Source: AP-15 sp963747735
Lineage (GTDB): Bacteria; Pseudomonadota; Alphaproteobacteria; ATCC43930; CGMCC-115725
Direction of reading: 5' to 3'
Assembly: GCA_963747735.1 (NCBI GenBank)
Contig: CAVVGE010000004.1
Coordinates: 62,001-126,000 of the forward strand
DNA length: 64,000 nucleotides
Shown here one piece after another: positions 46,002 through 54,521 of this stretch; the stretch's first letter is position 1, and every line of letters begins with the position of its first letter. A program made the position numbers and the translations under genes. A model generated the notes under the pieces. The model did not search any database. It worked only from the letters and a program-made list of their open reading frames with translations, and was not told where the DNA came from.

Positions 46002-47410
46002 TCGAGAAACCGCTTGCGGGCCGCGGCGACGGCCGCAACGACCTGCGCGGGCGCGGTGCCGCCGAGGCTCGTCCGGCTCGCCACCGAGCGGTCGATGTCG
46101 AGCACGTCGTAAACCGCTGCGGTGATCGCCGGCTCGATTGCGCGCAATTCGGCGAGGGGCAGGGCGGCGAGGGTGCAGCCCAGCGCTTCGGCGCGCTTGA
46201 CGATCTGCCCGGTCGCCCGGTGCGCCTCTCGAAACGGCAGGCCGGCGGCCCGCACCAGCCAGTCGGCGAGATCGGTCGCCGTCGAGTAGCCGCGCTCGGC
46301 CGCCGCACGCATTCGGGTGCGGTCGGGCCGCAGGTCGCGCACCATGCCGGCGGTCGCGGCGAGCGTCAATTCGAGCGCGTCGACCGCCTCGAACACCGGC
46401 AGCTTGTCTTCCTGCATGTCTTTGCCATAGGCGAGCGGCAGCCCCTTCATCACCGTCAGCAATGCGACGAGCGACCCGTTGATGCGGCCGGTCTTGGCGC
46501 GGACCAGCTCGGCGGCGTCGGGGTTGCGCTTTTGCGGCATGATCGAGCTGCCGGTGGTAAAGGCGTCGCTCAGCGCGACAAAGCCATAGCCGTCGCTGCA
46601 CCAGAGCACGATTTCCTCGGCCAGGCGCGACAAATGCGTGCCGGCGAGCGCCGCGGCGGCGAGGAGCTCGACCGCGAAATCGCGGTCGGATACGGCGTCG
46701 AGCGAATTTGCCATCGGCCGGTCGAAACCGAGCGCTGCGGCGGTTGCCTCGCGGTCGATCGGGAACGAGGTCCCCGCCAGCGCCGCGGCACCCAGCGGCG
46801 ACTCGTTGAGCCGCCGCCGGCAATCGGCGAGCCGGCCGCGGTCGCGACCGACCATCTCGACATAGGCCGATAAATGATGGCCGAAGGTCACCGGCTGCGC
46901 GATCTGAAGATGGGTGAAGCCGGGCATCACCGTCGCCGCCTCGGTCTCGGCACGATCGAGCAGCGCTTGCTGCAAATCGCGCATTGCCGCGTCGAGGCGG
47001 TCGATTGCGGCGCGCAGCCATAGCCGCAGATCGGTCGCGACCTGGTCGTTGCGCGAGCGCGCGGTATGGAGGCGCCCCGCCACCGGCCCGATCAGCGCCG
47101 CGAGCCGCGCCTCGATGTTCATGTGGATGTCTTCGTGCTCTTCGCTGAAGACGAAATCGCCGGCCTCGATCTCGGCCCGGATGCGGTCGAGACCGGCGGC
47201 GATCGCGGCGCCATCTGCCGCCGGCAGGATCCCCTGTCTGACGAGCATCGCGCAATGCGCCTTCGAGCCGGCGATATCTTCGGCATAGAGCCGCTTGTCG
47301 AAATCGATCGACGCGTTGATCCGGCGCATGATCTCGGCGGGGCCGCCGGCAAAGCGGCCGCCCCATTGCGGATTGGCCGGGACGGTTGCGGCGGTGTCCT
47401 GCTTGCTCAC
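45998..47410 (-). CDS. argH: Argininosuccinate lyase
   Basis: ArgH splits argininosuccinate into arginine and fumarate, the last step of arginine synthesis. The 470-residue protein contains the family signature GSSIMPQKRNPDAAELVRAK around the catalytic Ser, plus WGGRFAGGPAEIM at the start, HTARSRNDQVATD and MPGFTHLQIAQPVTFGHH. The start is a GTG at 47410 that overlaps the TGA of the upstream esterase gene (GTGA). The stop overlaps lptM. The gene is the first amino acid biosynthesis member of the operon argH-lptM-lysA-TIGR02302. Confidence 0.97.
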   Translation of the reverse strand: MSKQDTAATVPANPQWGGRFAGGPAEIMRRINASIDFDKRLYAEDIAGSKAHCAMLVRQGILPAADGAAIAAGLDRIRAEIEAGDFVFSEEHEDIHMNIEARLAALIGPVAGRLHTARSRNDQVATDLRLWLRAAIDRLDAAMRDLQQALLDRAETEAATVMPGFTHLQIAQPVTFGHHLSAYVEMVGRDRGRLADCRRRLNESPLGAAALAGTSFPIDREATAAALGFDRPMANSLDAVSDRDFAVELLAAAALAGTHLSRLAEEIVLWCSDGYGFVALSDAFTTGSSIMPQKRNPDAAELVRAKTGRINGSLVALLTVMKGLPLAYGKDMQEDKLPVFEAVDALELTLAATAGMVRDLRPDRTRMRAAAERGYSTATDLADWLVRAAGLPFREAHRATGQIVKRAEALGCTLAALPLAELRAIEPAITAAVYDVLDIDRSVASRTSLGGTAPAQVVAAVAAARKRFLE

Positions 47411-48078
47411 GAGCGGGTGTCCGGCGGCCCCAGCGCGTCCTTGAGGAATTGCCCGCCGCGCCACAGCCCGGCTTCGTCGATCGAATGACCGATGCCGGGG
47501 CAGGTCAAGGTCTCGACCGGGACCCCCGCGGCTTCGAGGGCGGCTTGGGCGGCGGCGAGCGAGCCGTAAGGGACGAGCGGGTCCTCGGTGCCGTGCACCA
47601 AGAGGATCGGCGGCCGCGAGCGCCGCTCGTCCGCGAGCAGCTCGGGGGCGAGCAGACGGCCGGAAAAGCCGACAATGCCGGCGAGCTGCTCGCGCCGGCG
47701 CAGCCCGACAAAGAGCGACATCATCGTGCCTTGGGAAAACCCGACCAAGGCGAGATCGGCGGCGCCGAGCCCGCGCTCGGCGAGGGCATCGTCGATAAAC
47801 CCGTCGAGCATCGGTGCCGCCGCGCGCACCCCGGCCAGCACCGCCGGCGGGCTGCGGTCCTGCGCGCTGAACCATTGATAGCCGGAGGGCGCCATGTCGC
47901 ACGGGAAGGGGGCATTGGGCGAGACGAATTCGGCGTCGGGCAAGAGCCGCGCCCAATAGGGCGCGAGCCCGATCAGATCGTTGCCGTCCGCGCCCAGCCC
48001 GTGCAGCAGAATAACCAGACGGCGCGGATTGCCGCCCGTGGCGGGCGGGCGCGACGGCCCCGACAGGCGAGACAACAT
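47407..48078 (-). CDS. Carboxylesterase/phospholipase (Abhydrolase_2 family)
   Basis: The 223-residue alpha/beta hydrolase has the catalytic Ser in LVGFSQGTMMSL, the Asp in HGTEDPLVPYG and the His in CPGIGHSIDEAG. The oxyanion region is LVILLHGLGADGNDLIGLAP. It is similar to cytosolic acyl-protein thioesterase and carboxylesterase. ATG 48078 follows GAGGTGTCTGCCG; a longer open frame to 48144 has a poorer start. Its stop overlaps the start of argH, so it is the promoter-proximal member of that operon. Confidence 0.9.
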   Translation of the reverse strand: MLSRLSGPSRPPATGGNPRRLVILLHGLGADGNDLIGLAPYWARLLPDAEFVSPNAPFPCDMAPSGYQWFSAQDRSPPAVLAGVRAAAPMLDGFIDDALAERGLGAADLALVGFSQGTMMSLFVGLRRREQLAGIVGFSGRLLAPELLADERRSRPPILLVHGTEDPLVPYGSLAAAQAALEAAGVPVETLTCPGIGHSIDEAGLWRGGQFLKDALGPPDTRS

Positions 48079-48303
48079 CGGCAGACACCTCGGCAAAACA
48101 TGCGCGTTGCCGCAGACATAGCCGAAACCGAGCGCTGCTGTCACTCGCGGCGGCGCCGCCGCCTACCGTCTCGAGGCCCGAGCATTGTGCGATGCGAGAA
48201 GCGACAATCAAGTCGGGGATCAGGTGCTGTATTTGCCTGGGCCGGCGCGCCTCGGGTAAATTGCGCGCACGATCGTGGCTGAAATTGGTGTGCGCTGATC
48301 GCC

Positions 48304-49221
48304 GTGCGAGCCCGAACCGCAGAGATCGGCCCCGGCGGCCGAGAAATCGCGGCGGCGGTGCACCCACGCCCGGTCGTCACGCGATTTGCGCCGAGCCCGA
48401 CCGGGTATCTGCATCTCGGCCATGTCAGATCGGCGCTGGAGGGGTGGCGCGCGGCCCGCGCTGCCGGCGGCCGGTTTTTGCTGCGCCTCGAAGACATCGA
48501 CCAGACCCGCTGCCGCGCGGAATACGCCGCCGCGATCCTGGAGGATCTCACATGGCTCGGCCTCGAATGGGACGGGCCGGTGCGCCGGCAATCCGAGCAT
48601 TTCGATGATTATCGCGCCGCACTCGACCGGCTCGACAGGCTGGGCGTCCTCTATCCGTGCTTTTGCACGCGGCGCGAGATCATGGCCGAGATCGCCGCGG
48701 CCGGCGGTGCGCCGCAGGGACCGGCAGGGCCGCTCTATCCCGGCACCTGCCGCCGGATCGGCGGGGCCGAGCGGGCCGAAAAGGAACGTCTCGGGCTCGA
48801 TTATGCATTGCGGCTCGATCTCGGCCGGGCCTCGGTGCTGACCGGGCCGCTCGATTGGATCGAGGAGGGCGGTGTGGCGCCGGGCCTGGTGCCGGCGGAG
48901 CCGGAGCTCTCCGGCGATGTGGTTCTCGCCCGCAAGGAGGCGCCGGCCAGCTATCACCTCGCGGTCACCGTGGACGACGCGATCCAGGGTGTCACCCTGG
49001 TCACCCGCGGCGAGGATTTGGCGCCGGCGACGCCCATCCACCGTGTCTTGCAGGCATTGCTCGGCCTGGCGGCGCCGCGCTACCGCCATCATCCGCTGCT
49101 GACCGACAGCACCGGCCGCCGCCTCGCCAAGCGCGACCGGGCGCTGACCATTCGCGACATGCGGGCGCACGGCGCGAGCCCGGCGGAGATCATAGCCCAG
49201 GCCCGGCTCGTGCCGCGGTGA
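48304..49221 (+). CDS. gluQ: Glutamyl-Q tRNA(Asp) synthetase
   Basis: GluQ-RS attaches glutamate to queuosine at the wobble position of tRNA-Asp. The protein is a short glutamyl-tRNA synthetase without the anticodon-binding domain. It has FAPSPTGYLHLGHVRSALEG (HIGH motif), the zinc ligands in YPCFCTRREI and LYPGTC, and the KMSKS-like RLAKRD. The last 30 residues end with SPAEIIAQARLV. The start GTG at 48304 gives 305 residues; GTG 48358 would give a protein closer to the usual length. The 225 bp toward the esterase start holds no gene. Confidence 0.92.
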   Translation: MRARTAEIGPGGREIAAAVHPRPVVTRFAPSPTGYLHLGHVRSALEGWRAARAAGGRFLLRLEDIDQTRCRAEYAAAILEDLTWLGLEWDGPVRRQSEHFDDYRAALDRLDRLGVLYPCFCTRREIMAEIAAAGGAPQGPAGPLYPGTCRRIGGAERAEKERLGLDYALRLDLGRASVLTGPLDWIEEGGVAPGLVPAEPELSGDVVLARKEAPASYHLAVTVDDAIQGVTLVTRGEDLAPATPIHRVLQALLGLAAPRYRHHPLLTDSTGRRLAKRDRALTIRDMRAHGASPAEIIAQARLVPR

Positions 49222-49339
49222 GGCATGCCCGCTTGGCGCATGGCTGCCTAGCCAACCAAATCCGTTGCCGGGCATTTCGAAACACGCAAACAATCACCCG
49301 ACAGACCGGAAATCCGGCGAATTATTGGGGGGAAACCGC

Positions 49340-51415
49340 ATGCATCACCATGTTCAGGCGATGGTTTCAGCGTGCGCGGCGCTGGCCGTGGCATGCCTCG
49401 GCGGCGGCATCGCCCGCGCCGCCGATCCGGAGATCGACAAGCTGCTGACGAGCCCGGTCAGCAAGGATTGGGTGACCAACGGCGGCAACATGACCAATCA
49501 GCGCTATTCGACGCTGACCCAAATCAACACCGGCAACGTCAAGCAGCTCAAAGGCGCCTGGATGGCCCGCCTCAACGGCTCGGGCATCGGCGGCAAGTAT
49601 TCCGCCGAGGCGACGCCGCTGGTCAGGGACGGCGTCATGTATGTCGTCACCGGCAACGACGACGTGTTTGCGCTGAACGCCAAGACCGGCCAGATATTGT
49701 GGGAGCGCAAATCCGGCATCGACCAGAAGATCACGACCGTATGCTGTGGCTGGCTCAACCGCGGCTTGGCGATGGGCGAAGGCAAGTTGTTTCTCGGCCA
49801 GCTCGACACCAATGTCGTGGCGCTCGACGTCAAAACCGGCAAGGAGGTGTGGAAGACCCCGATCGAGCATTGGCAAAACGGCTACGTCGTGACCAGCGCG
49901 CCGCTTTATTATGACGGCATCGTCTACAGTGGCATCGCCGGCGGCGAATTCGGCACCCGCGGGCGGGTGACCGCGCTCGACGCCGCCACCGGCAAGATTC
50001 TGTGGCGAGCCTATACCTTGCCGGCGCCGGGCGAAGTCGGCGCCGACACCTGGCCCAAGGGCAGCGATCAGGCGATGCGCGGCGGCGCCACGGTCTGGAA
50101 CACGCCGGCGCTCGATCCCGAGCTCGGCCTTGTCTATTTCGCCACCGGCAATTGCGGGCCCGACTACAATGGCGCGGTGCGTGGGGGCGACAATCTGTTC
50201 TGCGCCTCGATCATGGCGGTCAAGGCCAAGACCGGCGAATATGTGTGGCACTTTCAGGAAGTTCACCACGACATTTGGGATTATGATGCGGCGAGCCCGG
50301 TCGTGCTGTTCGACACCGTCATCGACGGGCACAAGCGCAAGGGCATCGCCGAGGCCGGCCGCACCGGCTGGGTCTACATTCTCGACCGCACCAACGGCAA
50401 GCCGCTGGTCGGCATCGAGGAAAAGGCGGTGCCGCAGGAACCATTGCAGCAAACGGCCAAAACACAGCCCTACCCGGTCGGCGACAACACCGTGCCGACT
50501 TGCGCCAAGCCGCTGCCCGGCTATGAGAAGGCCGGCTGCATCTTTGCCCCGTTCTGGGAAACCCCGGTATTGATCGAGCCCGGCGGGCAGGGCGGCACCA
50601 ACTGGTCGCCGATGCCGTACGATCCCGACACCGGCTATTTCTATGTGCCCGGCACGATCCGCGCGAGCACCTTCGTGCGCTATGGCGACACCTACAAAAA
50701 GGGGCTGCGCTATGTCGGCGGCACCCAAGCGCCGCCGATCGGCGACCCGCTGGCCGGCACCTTCACCGCGATCAACGCCACCACCAACAAGATCGCCTGG
50801 CAGCACCAGATGCCGTACCGCATGGGCGGCGGCGGCGGCTCGACCGTGACCGCCGCCGGCCTCTTGCTGCGCGGCGAGCCTGACGGCAATTTCGTCGCGC
50901 TCGACGCCAAGACCGGCGCGGCATTGTGGAAATTTCAGACCGGCTTCGGCGCCGACGCACCGGCGATGGTCTACGAGGTCGACGGCGACGAATACATCGC
51001 GATCGTGACCGGCGGCAATTCGATCCAGGGCAGCGCCAACGGCGATGCGTTGTGGGCGTTCTCGCTGAAAGGCCTGCTGACGCCGCTGTATCCGCCGCCC
51101 CCGCCATTGACAAAGGCCGGTCCGGGCGGGCCGATCGCCAATGGCGTCGACAAGGTCAAGATCGCCGACCTCAACGCCGAATACGCCTATTTCCCGGCCC
51201 GCACCGAGGTCAAGGCGGGGAGCGCAGTGACCTTCACCAACCTCGGCGACCTGCCGCATACCGCGACTGCTGCGGCCGCCGATCGGGGCAAATGGGACAC
51301 CGGCCTGCTCAACAAAGGCGAGTCGAAGACCGTCACCTTCACCGAGCCCGGCACCCATTACTACATCTGCACGATCCATCCCTGGATGTATGGCGCGGTC
51401 ATCGTCGACAAGTAA
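49340..51415 (+). CDS. PQQ-dependent alcohol dehydrogenase with C-terminal cupredoxin domain
   Basis: The 691-residue exported protein has a signal peptide (VQAMVSACAALAVACLGGGI-ARA) and an eight-blade PQQ propeller. It holds WVTNGGNMTNQRYSTL, the vicinal disulfide cysteines TTVCCGW, and HHDIWDYDAASP. In that last motif the Asp before Tyr-Asp is the catalytic base and the second Asp is the residue associated with lanthanide use in XoxF-type enzymes; this is inference. The last 95 residues form a cupredoxin: YFPARTEVKAGSAVTFTNLG, a His in PHTATA, and Cys-His-Met in YYICTIHPWMYG. Electrons could therefore pass to copper rather than to a haem domain. ATG 49340 follows GGGGGG. Substrate unknown. 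Confidence 0.88.
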   Translation: MHHHVQAMVSACAALAVACLGGGIARAADPEIDKLLTSPVSKDWVTNGGNMTNQRYSTLTQINTGNVKQLKGAWMARLNGSGIGGKYSAEATPLVRDGVMYVVTGNDDVFALNAKTGQILWERKSGIDQKITTVCCGWLNRGLAMGEGKLFLGQLDTNVVALDVKTGKEVWKTPIEHWQNGYVVTSAPLYYDGIVYSGIAGGEFGTRGRVTALDAATGKILWRAYTLPAPGEVGADTWPKGSDQAMRGGATVWNTPALDPELGLVYFATGNCGPDYNGAVRGGDNLFCASIMAVKAKTGEYVWHFQEVHHDIWDYDAASPVVLFDTVIDGHKRKGIAEAGRTGWVYILDRTNGKPLVGIEEKAVPQEPLQQTAKTQPYPVGDNTVPTCAKPLPGYEKAGCIFAPFWETPVLIEPGGQGGTNWSPMPYDPDTGYFYVPGTIRASTFVRYGDTYKKGLRYVGGTQAPPIGDPLAGTFTAINATTNKIAWQHQMPYRMGGGGGSTVTAAGLLLRGEPDGNFVALDAKTGAALWKFQTGFGADAPAMVYEVDGDEYIAIVTGGNSIQGSANGDALWAFSLKGLLTPLYPPPPPLTKAGPGGPIANGVDKVKIADLNAEYAYFPARTEVKAGSAVTFTNLGDLPHTATAAAADRGKWDTGLLNKGESKTVTFTEPGTHYYICTIHPWMYGAVIVDK

Positions 51416-51479
51416 GAGAGACGCTGCCGCAATCGCGGCGGGCAAGATCGCCGGGCGAATTTCAGTCGAGGGGCCGGTT

Positions 51480-52332
51480 TCAGTCGAGGGGCCGGTGCAG
51501 CCCGGTGGCGACGTCGAGGTATTCGGCGTCGTCCGGGCGCAGGATGCCGTGCCGCACGGCAAAATCGAGGATCACCAGATTGACGTTGAACTTGAAATCG
51601 TCGGTATGGCGGATGCGGTCGAGCACCGCCGCCACCGGCATCAGGGCGAACCCGGCCATCTCGCCGTCGCGGTTCTCGGGTGTGAAATCGTCCGGAATTT
51701 CGAGGTCGTAGACGAAGAGCACATCGTCGCGAATGCCGAGTTCGGTCGCCATGCGGTAGGAGACGGCACCTGCCGGGGTCGCGCGTGCGATCAGCCCGGG
51801 CGGGATCGCCGCCTCCTCGTCGGCTTCCTTGGCCAGCGTAGCCTCGACACCGTAGCCGTTGCCGATGCCGCCGGCGACGAGGTTGTCGAGCTTGTTCGGG
51901 GCGAGCCGCCGGTCCGCCGCGCGCCGCGCGATCCACAGGCTGAACCGATCGCCCTCCCGGCGATAGCCGTTCAGATGGACGCCATAGGCGCGGGTCCCGA
52001 AAAACGGCACCGCACCCCGATCCAGCCGAAAAATCGGCGGCGCCCCCCAGCGCACCGCCACGTCGAAGGTCTCGTTGCGGTATTTCGGCAGCCGGCGTTC
52101 GACGACGAGCCGGTCCACGATGCTGTCTACGGCGCGGCTGATCGTGTCCGCATCGCCTTGCGCACGCAGCTCCACCCGTTCTTCCGACACCGCGAACACA
52201 TCCGGATAGCGGCCGCAACGCCGCGGCATTGTCGCGGCGCACAAGGCCGATCCGATCGGCGCCGGCAACCAGCGGCACCGCCCGCGCCGGATCGTAGCTG
52301 TTGCAGAATTTGATATGGCCGGCGAACGACAA
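51480..52332 (-). pseudogene. DUF4743-NUDIX hydrolase, frameshifted
   Basis: The C-terminal two-thirds is a NUDIX domain with its DUF4743 N-terminal region: VPFFGTRAYGVHLNGYRREG, ADEEAAIPPGLIARATP (the NUDIX box Glu residues) and VSYRMATELGIRDDVLFVYD. The N-terminal segment GHIKFCNSYDPARAVPLVAG, ADRIGLVRRDNAAALR lies in a different frame, and the join is near 52217, with RYPDVFAV next. One extra base there would explain it. TTG 52332 with GGAGCTGGGG upstream is the likely start. If the frameshift is real the gene is dead; if it is a sequence error the protein is a normal NUDIX pyrophosphatase of about 283 residues. Confidence 0.72.
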
Positions 52333-52348
52333 CGGACCCCAGCTCCGG

Positions 52349-52649
52349 TCAACCCGCCACGGCACCGCCCGGCGACGCCAGCACGGCATCGACACAGGCG
52401 ATCTGGCGCAGGCAGGCAGCGATATAGTCGATCGCCTCGCGGTCGAGCCCGCCGATCTGAATGTCGATCGTCAGCTCCTGCCGCTCGACGCCGGAAACGG
52501 CGCTCCGCCAGCGGGTCGGCACCAGACCCCGCTTGGCGAAAAGCTCAAGCACCCGCGGCATCACCCCGGGCTCGGCGCGGGCGTGAACGAAAAAGTAAGC
52601 AGCAACGGCGAGACTGGCTGTCAGCGACAGGCTCGGAACGAACCGACAT
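52349..52649 (-). pseudogene. ACT-like small protein, probably frameshifted
   Basis: The C-terminal 70 residues read VMPRVLELFAKRGLVPTRWR and RQELTIDIQIGGLDREAIDY, an ACT-like regulatory fold similar to IlvH-type domains. The next upstream residues AAYFFVHARAEPG also belong but have no start codon in frame. A good start exists at ATG 52649, with GAGGAACATCGCC before it, but in another frame (MSVRSEPVADSQS). A 1-bp change near 52615 would connect them and give a protein of about 100 residues. The gene may act as a small-molecule sensor; no target is evident. Confidence 0.55.
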
Positions 52650-52916
52650 GGCGATGTTCCTCGGCGAAATTTAGGCGAAGCAACGGCGCCCGAACCCTGA
52701 TCGGGTCCGGGACCGTAATTCGCCGGTCTTGCCGGGGATGCATCAGCGCAGCCACGTCACCAGATGTAGGCCGGACCGCTCGCCGGGTCAACTCGTCTGC
52801 GGGTGCCCGGTTCGCGGGATCGAGGTTTCGCTGGTCTTGGGTTTCGCTGGTCTTGGCAAGGCCCGTGTGGTTCTATCGGCGGTAGCCCGCCGCGCGGCTG
52901 ATAAGCGGAGCGATTG

Positions 52917-53132
52917 ATGAAATATTTGCAGATGGGCGCCGTCATGACGCTGGTCCTGGTTGCCGGCGGATGCAGCGTCGGCGCGCCCGGGCGGGCGAGC
53001 GACATTCAGAACCTGAACGGCATTTCCGACGACATCTCCGCGGTCCGGATGACGCAATCGGATTCGCTCAAAATCCCGGACCCGAACCTGCCGACGACCT
53101 ATCCGCACAGCTACCAGCTGCCGACCGACTGA
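52917..53132 (+). CDS. Small lipoprotein of unknown function
   Basis: The 71-residue protein has a lipoprotein signal (MKYLQMGAVMTLVLVAGGCS, lipobox VAGGC) and a short mature part: SDIQNLNGISDDISAVRMTQ and PDPNLPTTYPHSYQL. GGAG lies eight bases before the ATG. I do not recognise a family. The 52650-52916 interval upstream holds no gene, but probably its promoter. Confidence 0.65.
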   Translation: MKYLQMGAVMTLVLVAGGCSVGAPGRASDIQNLNGISDDISAVRMTQSDSLKIPDPNLPTTYPHSYQLPTD

Positions 53133-53164
53133 CCCGCGGGAGAGCCGGCCCGGATAATCCGGCC

Positions 53165-53449
53165 TCAGAAATTCGGCGAGCGGTCGGGCAGCGCGGGGGG
53201 CCCGGCGCCGTTGCCTTCGGCCGCGCCGGTTTTCAGGACCCCGTCGCGCACCAGCCGTTCGCGCAACGCATCGAGCACGCCCAAGGCATGGGCGAGCCCT
53301 TGGATCGGGATCGCCACGGTCAATTCGGTGACCGCGCGCAGCTCGCGGTTGTCACCGACCGCAGTGTTCTCGACGCGCTGGAATTCGAGGCGTGCGACCC
53401 CGTTCAAGATCGTGACTTCCTTCAGCACATCGCAAAAATAGGTCGGCAT
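53165..53449 (-). CDS. Hypothetical protein near a type I secretion locus
   Basis: The 94-residue protein reads MPTYFCDVLKEVTILNGVAR and LEFQRVENTAVGDNRELRAV and TELTVAIPIQGLAHALGVLD. It is probably a small beta-rich cytoplasmic protein followed by one helix. I do not know a named family. Start ATG 53449 follows GCGGAGACGCATCG. The next thing upstream is a remnant of a type I secretion adaptor gene (53603-53698), so it may once have been the last gene of a secretion operon. Confidence 0.6.
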   Translation of the reverse strand: MPTYFCDVLKEVTILNGVARLEFQRVENTAVGDNRELRAVTELTVAIPIQGLAHALGVLDALRERLVRDGVLKTGAAEGNGAGPPALPDRSPNF

Positions 53450-53476
53450 CGATGCGTCTCCGCTGACTGCTCTACT

Positions 53477-53505
53477 CGCTTCCCCGGCGAAAAGCCGGGG
53501 TCCAC
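53477..53505 (-). repeat. Dispersed palindromic repeat (REP-like), copy 2
   Basis: Read on the minus strand: GTGGACCCCGGCTTTTCGCC followed by GGGGAAGCG. It aligns with the copy at 81-109 along its whole length. A weaker relative with CCCGGCTTTCCCCGCGG is at 53574-53600. Confidence 0.55.
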
Positions 53506-53602
53506 CGTTCCGCGGCATCAGCGATCGATAGGTGGTAGGCCATTACCCGCTCGAAGGTTTCGAGGGTCGCAGAGGTGGGTCCCGGCTTTCCCCGCGGAAT
53601 GC

Positions 53603-53698
53603 TCACGGCTCGTGCAGGCTTTCGTCGATGATCCGGGTCGGCGGGTGAAACACATAATGCAAGATCGAGCGGCAGCCAATCTCGATCGACATCGACCC
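53603..53698 (-). pseudogene. C-terminal stub of a second HlyD-type secretion adaptor
   Basis: The last 31 codons of an HlyD protein survive: GSMSIEIGCRSILHYVFHPP, then TRIIDESLHEP and TGA. The intact adaptor at 55152-56549 ends IGRRSILHYVLNPLTRVMDE, SLREP. The two ends are about two-thirds identical. Nothing upstream (53700-53790) resembles the rest of the gene, so the N-terminal part has been deleted or replaced by the repeats that follow. Confidence 0.8.
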
Positions 53699-53793
53699 GC
53701 GCGGGGCCGACGGCTGCAGCTGCACGAAGCCTCCCCTCCCTAAGCGACAAAGGCAATGTCGCCGAGGGTGAGGGTCGGATGGGGGCTGCCGGG

Positions 53794-53965
53794 GTTGCAG
53801 GGACAGTTTACTTAATTCGGCGATTGGTTCGGGCCGGTCGGTTGCAGGGACAGTTTACTTAATTCGGCGATTTGGTGCGGGCCGGTCGGTTGCAGGGACA
53901 GTTTACTTAATTCGGTCGTTGCAGGGACAGTTTACTTAATTCGGCGATTTGGTTCGGGCCGGTCG
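53794..53965 (+). repeat. 47-48-bp tandem repeat, four units
   Basis: Units start with GTTGCAGGGACAGTTTACTT at 53794, 53841, 53889 and 53918, and continue AATTCGGCGATTTGGTTCGG to a GCCGGTCG end. The third unit is shortened to 29 bp. The last unit runs into the coding end of the DUF433 gene. The phrase AGGGACAGTTTACTTAATTC is a common sequence of transposon-associated repeats in other bacteria, which suggests a mobile origin. Confidence 0.9.
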
Positions 53966-54192
53966 CACGGTTAGCGGCAGCGTAGCGCATCGCCTCACGG
54001 ATGTCGTCTCGCTGAAGATCGGGATAGGCGGCGAAGATTATCCGCTTCCGCCATGCCGTCGGCAGCCATGCCGACGACCGTTGCCACCGGGATCCGCAGG
54101 CCGCCAACGCAGGGGACGCCGCCCATCTGCCGCGGATCGACCGTGATCCTTGCAAACCTTATCGCCCCCTCGCCGCTCCGCTCGGCGTGCAT
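53907..54192 (-). pseudogene. DUF433 (VapB-like antitoxin) gene, frameshifted
   Basis: The N-terminal part reads FARITVDPRQMGGVPCVGGL and RIPVATVVGMAADGMAEAD, typical of DUF433, a helix-turn-helix family often paired with PIN toxins. About residue 50 the frame is lost: the continuation AAYPDLQRDDIREAMRYAAA is one base away near 54045. The C-terminus then runs into the tandem repeat, ending at 53907. Start is ATG 54192 (MHAERSGEG). No PIN-domain toxin follows. It may be a relic of a toxin-antitoxin pair. Confidence 0.7.
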
Positions 54193-54199
54193 CGCAGCC

Positions 54200-54427
54200 T
54201 CACCGGTTGACGCGGCGGAAGGCTGCCTCGATCTCGGCGTCGCTGACAAATTCACGCCGGCTTGCCTGGGCCCGCCCTTCCAGCACCGCCCGCAGATGCG
54301 CGGCATCGATCGGCTCTGCCTCCGCCTCGCCGGCGGCCCGATGGAGAATGGCGCGCGCGATCTCATCCTGGGCATCGGACGGCAGCTCCCGCGCCGTCTC
54401 GATTGCCTGCTCCAGCGGCTTTGTCAT
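54200..54427 (-). CDS. Antitoxin-like small protein
   Basis: The 75-residue protein MTKPLEQAIETARELPSDAQ, DEIARAILHRAAGE and SDAEIEAAFRRVNR is the kind of helical, acidic protein that serves as antitoxin for ParE- or RelE-type toxins. The ATG at 54427 lacks a strong ribosome site. A toxin partner is not next to it: downstream is the broken DUF433 gene and upstream are repeats. It may be an orphan left from a lost module. Confidence 0.62.
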   Translation of the reverse strand: MTKPLEQAIETARELPSDAQDEIARAILHRAAGEAEAEPIDAAHLRAVLEGRAQASRREFVSDAEIEAAFRRVNR

Positions 54428-54521
54428 GGGGTGATCATAGTCGCCCGCGGGTCTCGGCAAAAGAGAGTGGCGGCGGCGCTGCACGGAAGCATCTTTGGGC
54501 TCCTATCCCGGCGCAGGTCCT

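Noticed and set aside
45850..46010. Lysine riboswitch for lysA
   Set aside because: lysA overlaps lptM directly and there is no leader between them.
49340..51415. Calling this gene xoxF
   Set aside because: Only one lanthanide-associated residue is visible, the protein carries a cupredoxin tail that XoxF lacks, and no xoxG or xoxJ genes are adjacent.
53794..53965. Possible CRISPR or integron-type array
   Set aside because: The whole 47-bp unit is repeated, including what would be spacers, and there are no cas or integrase genes.
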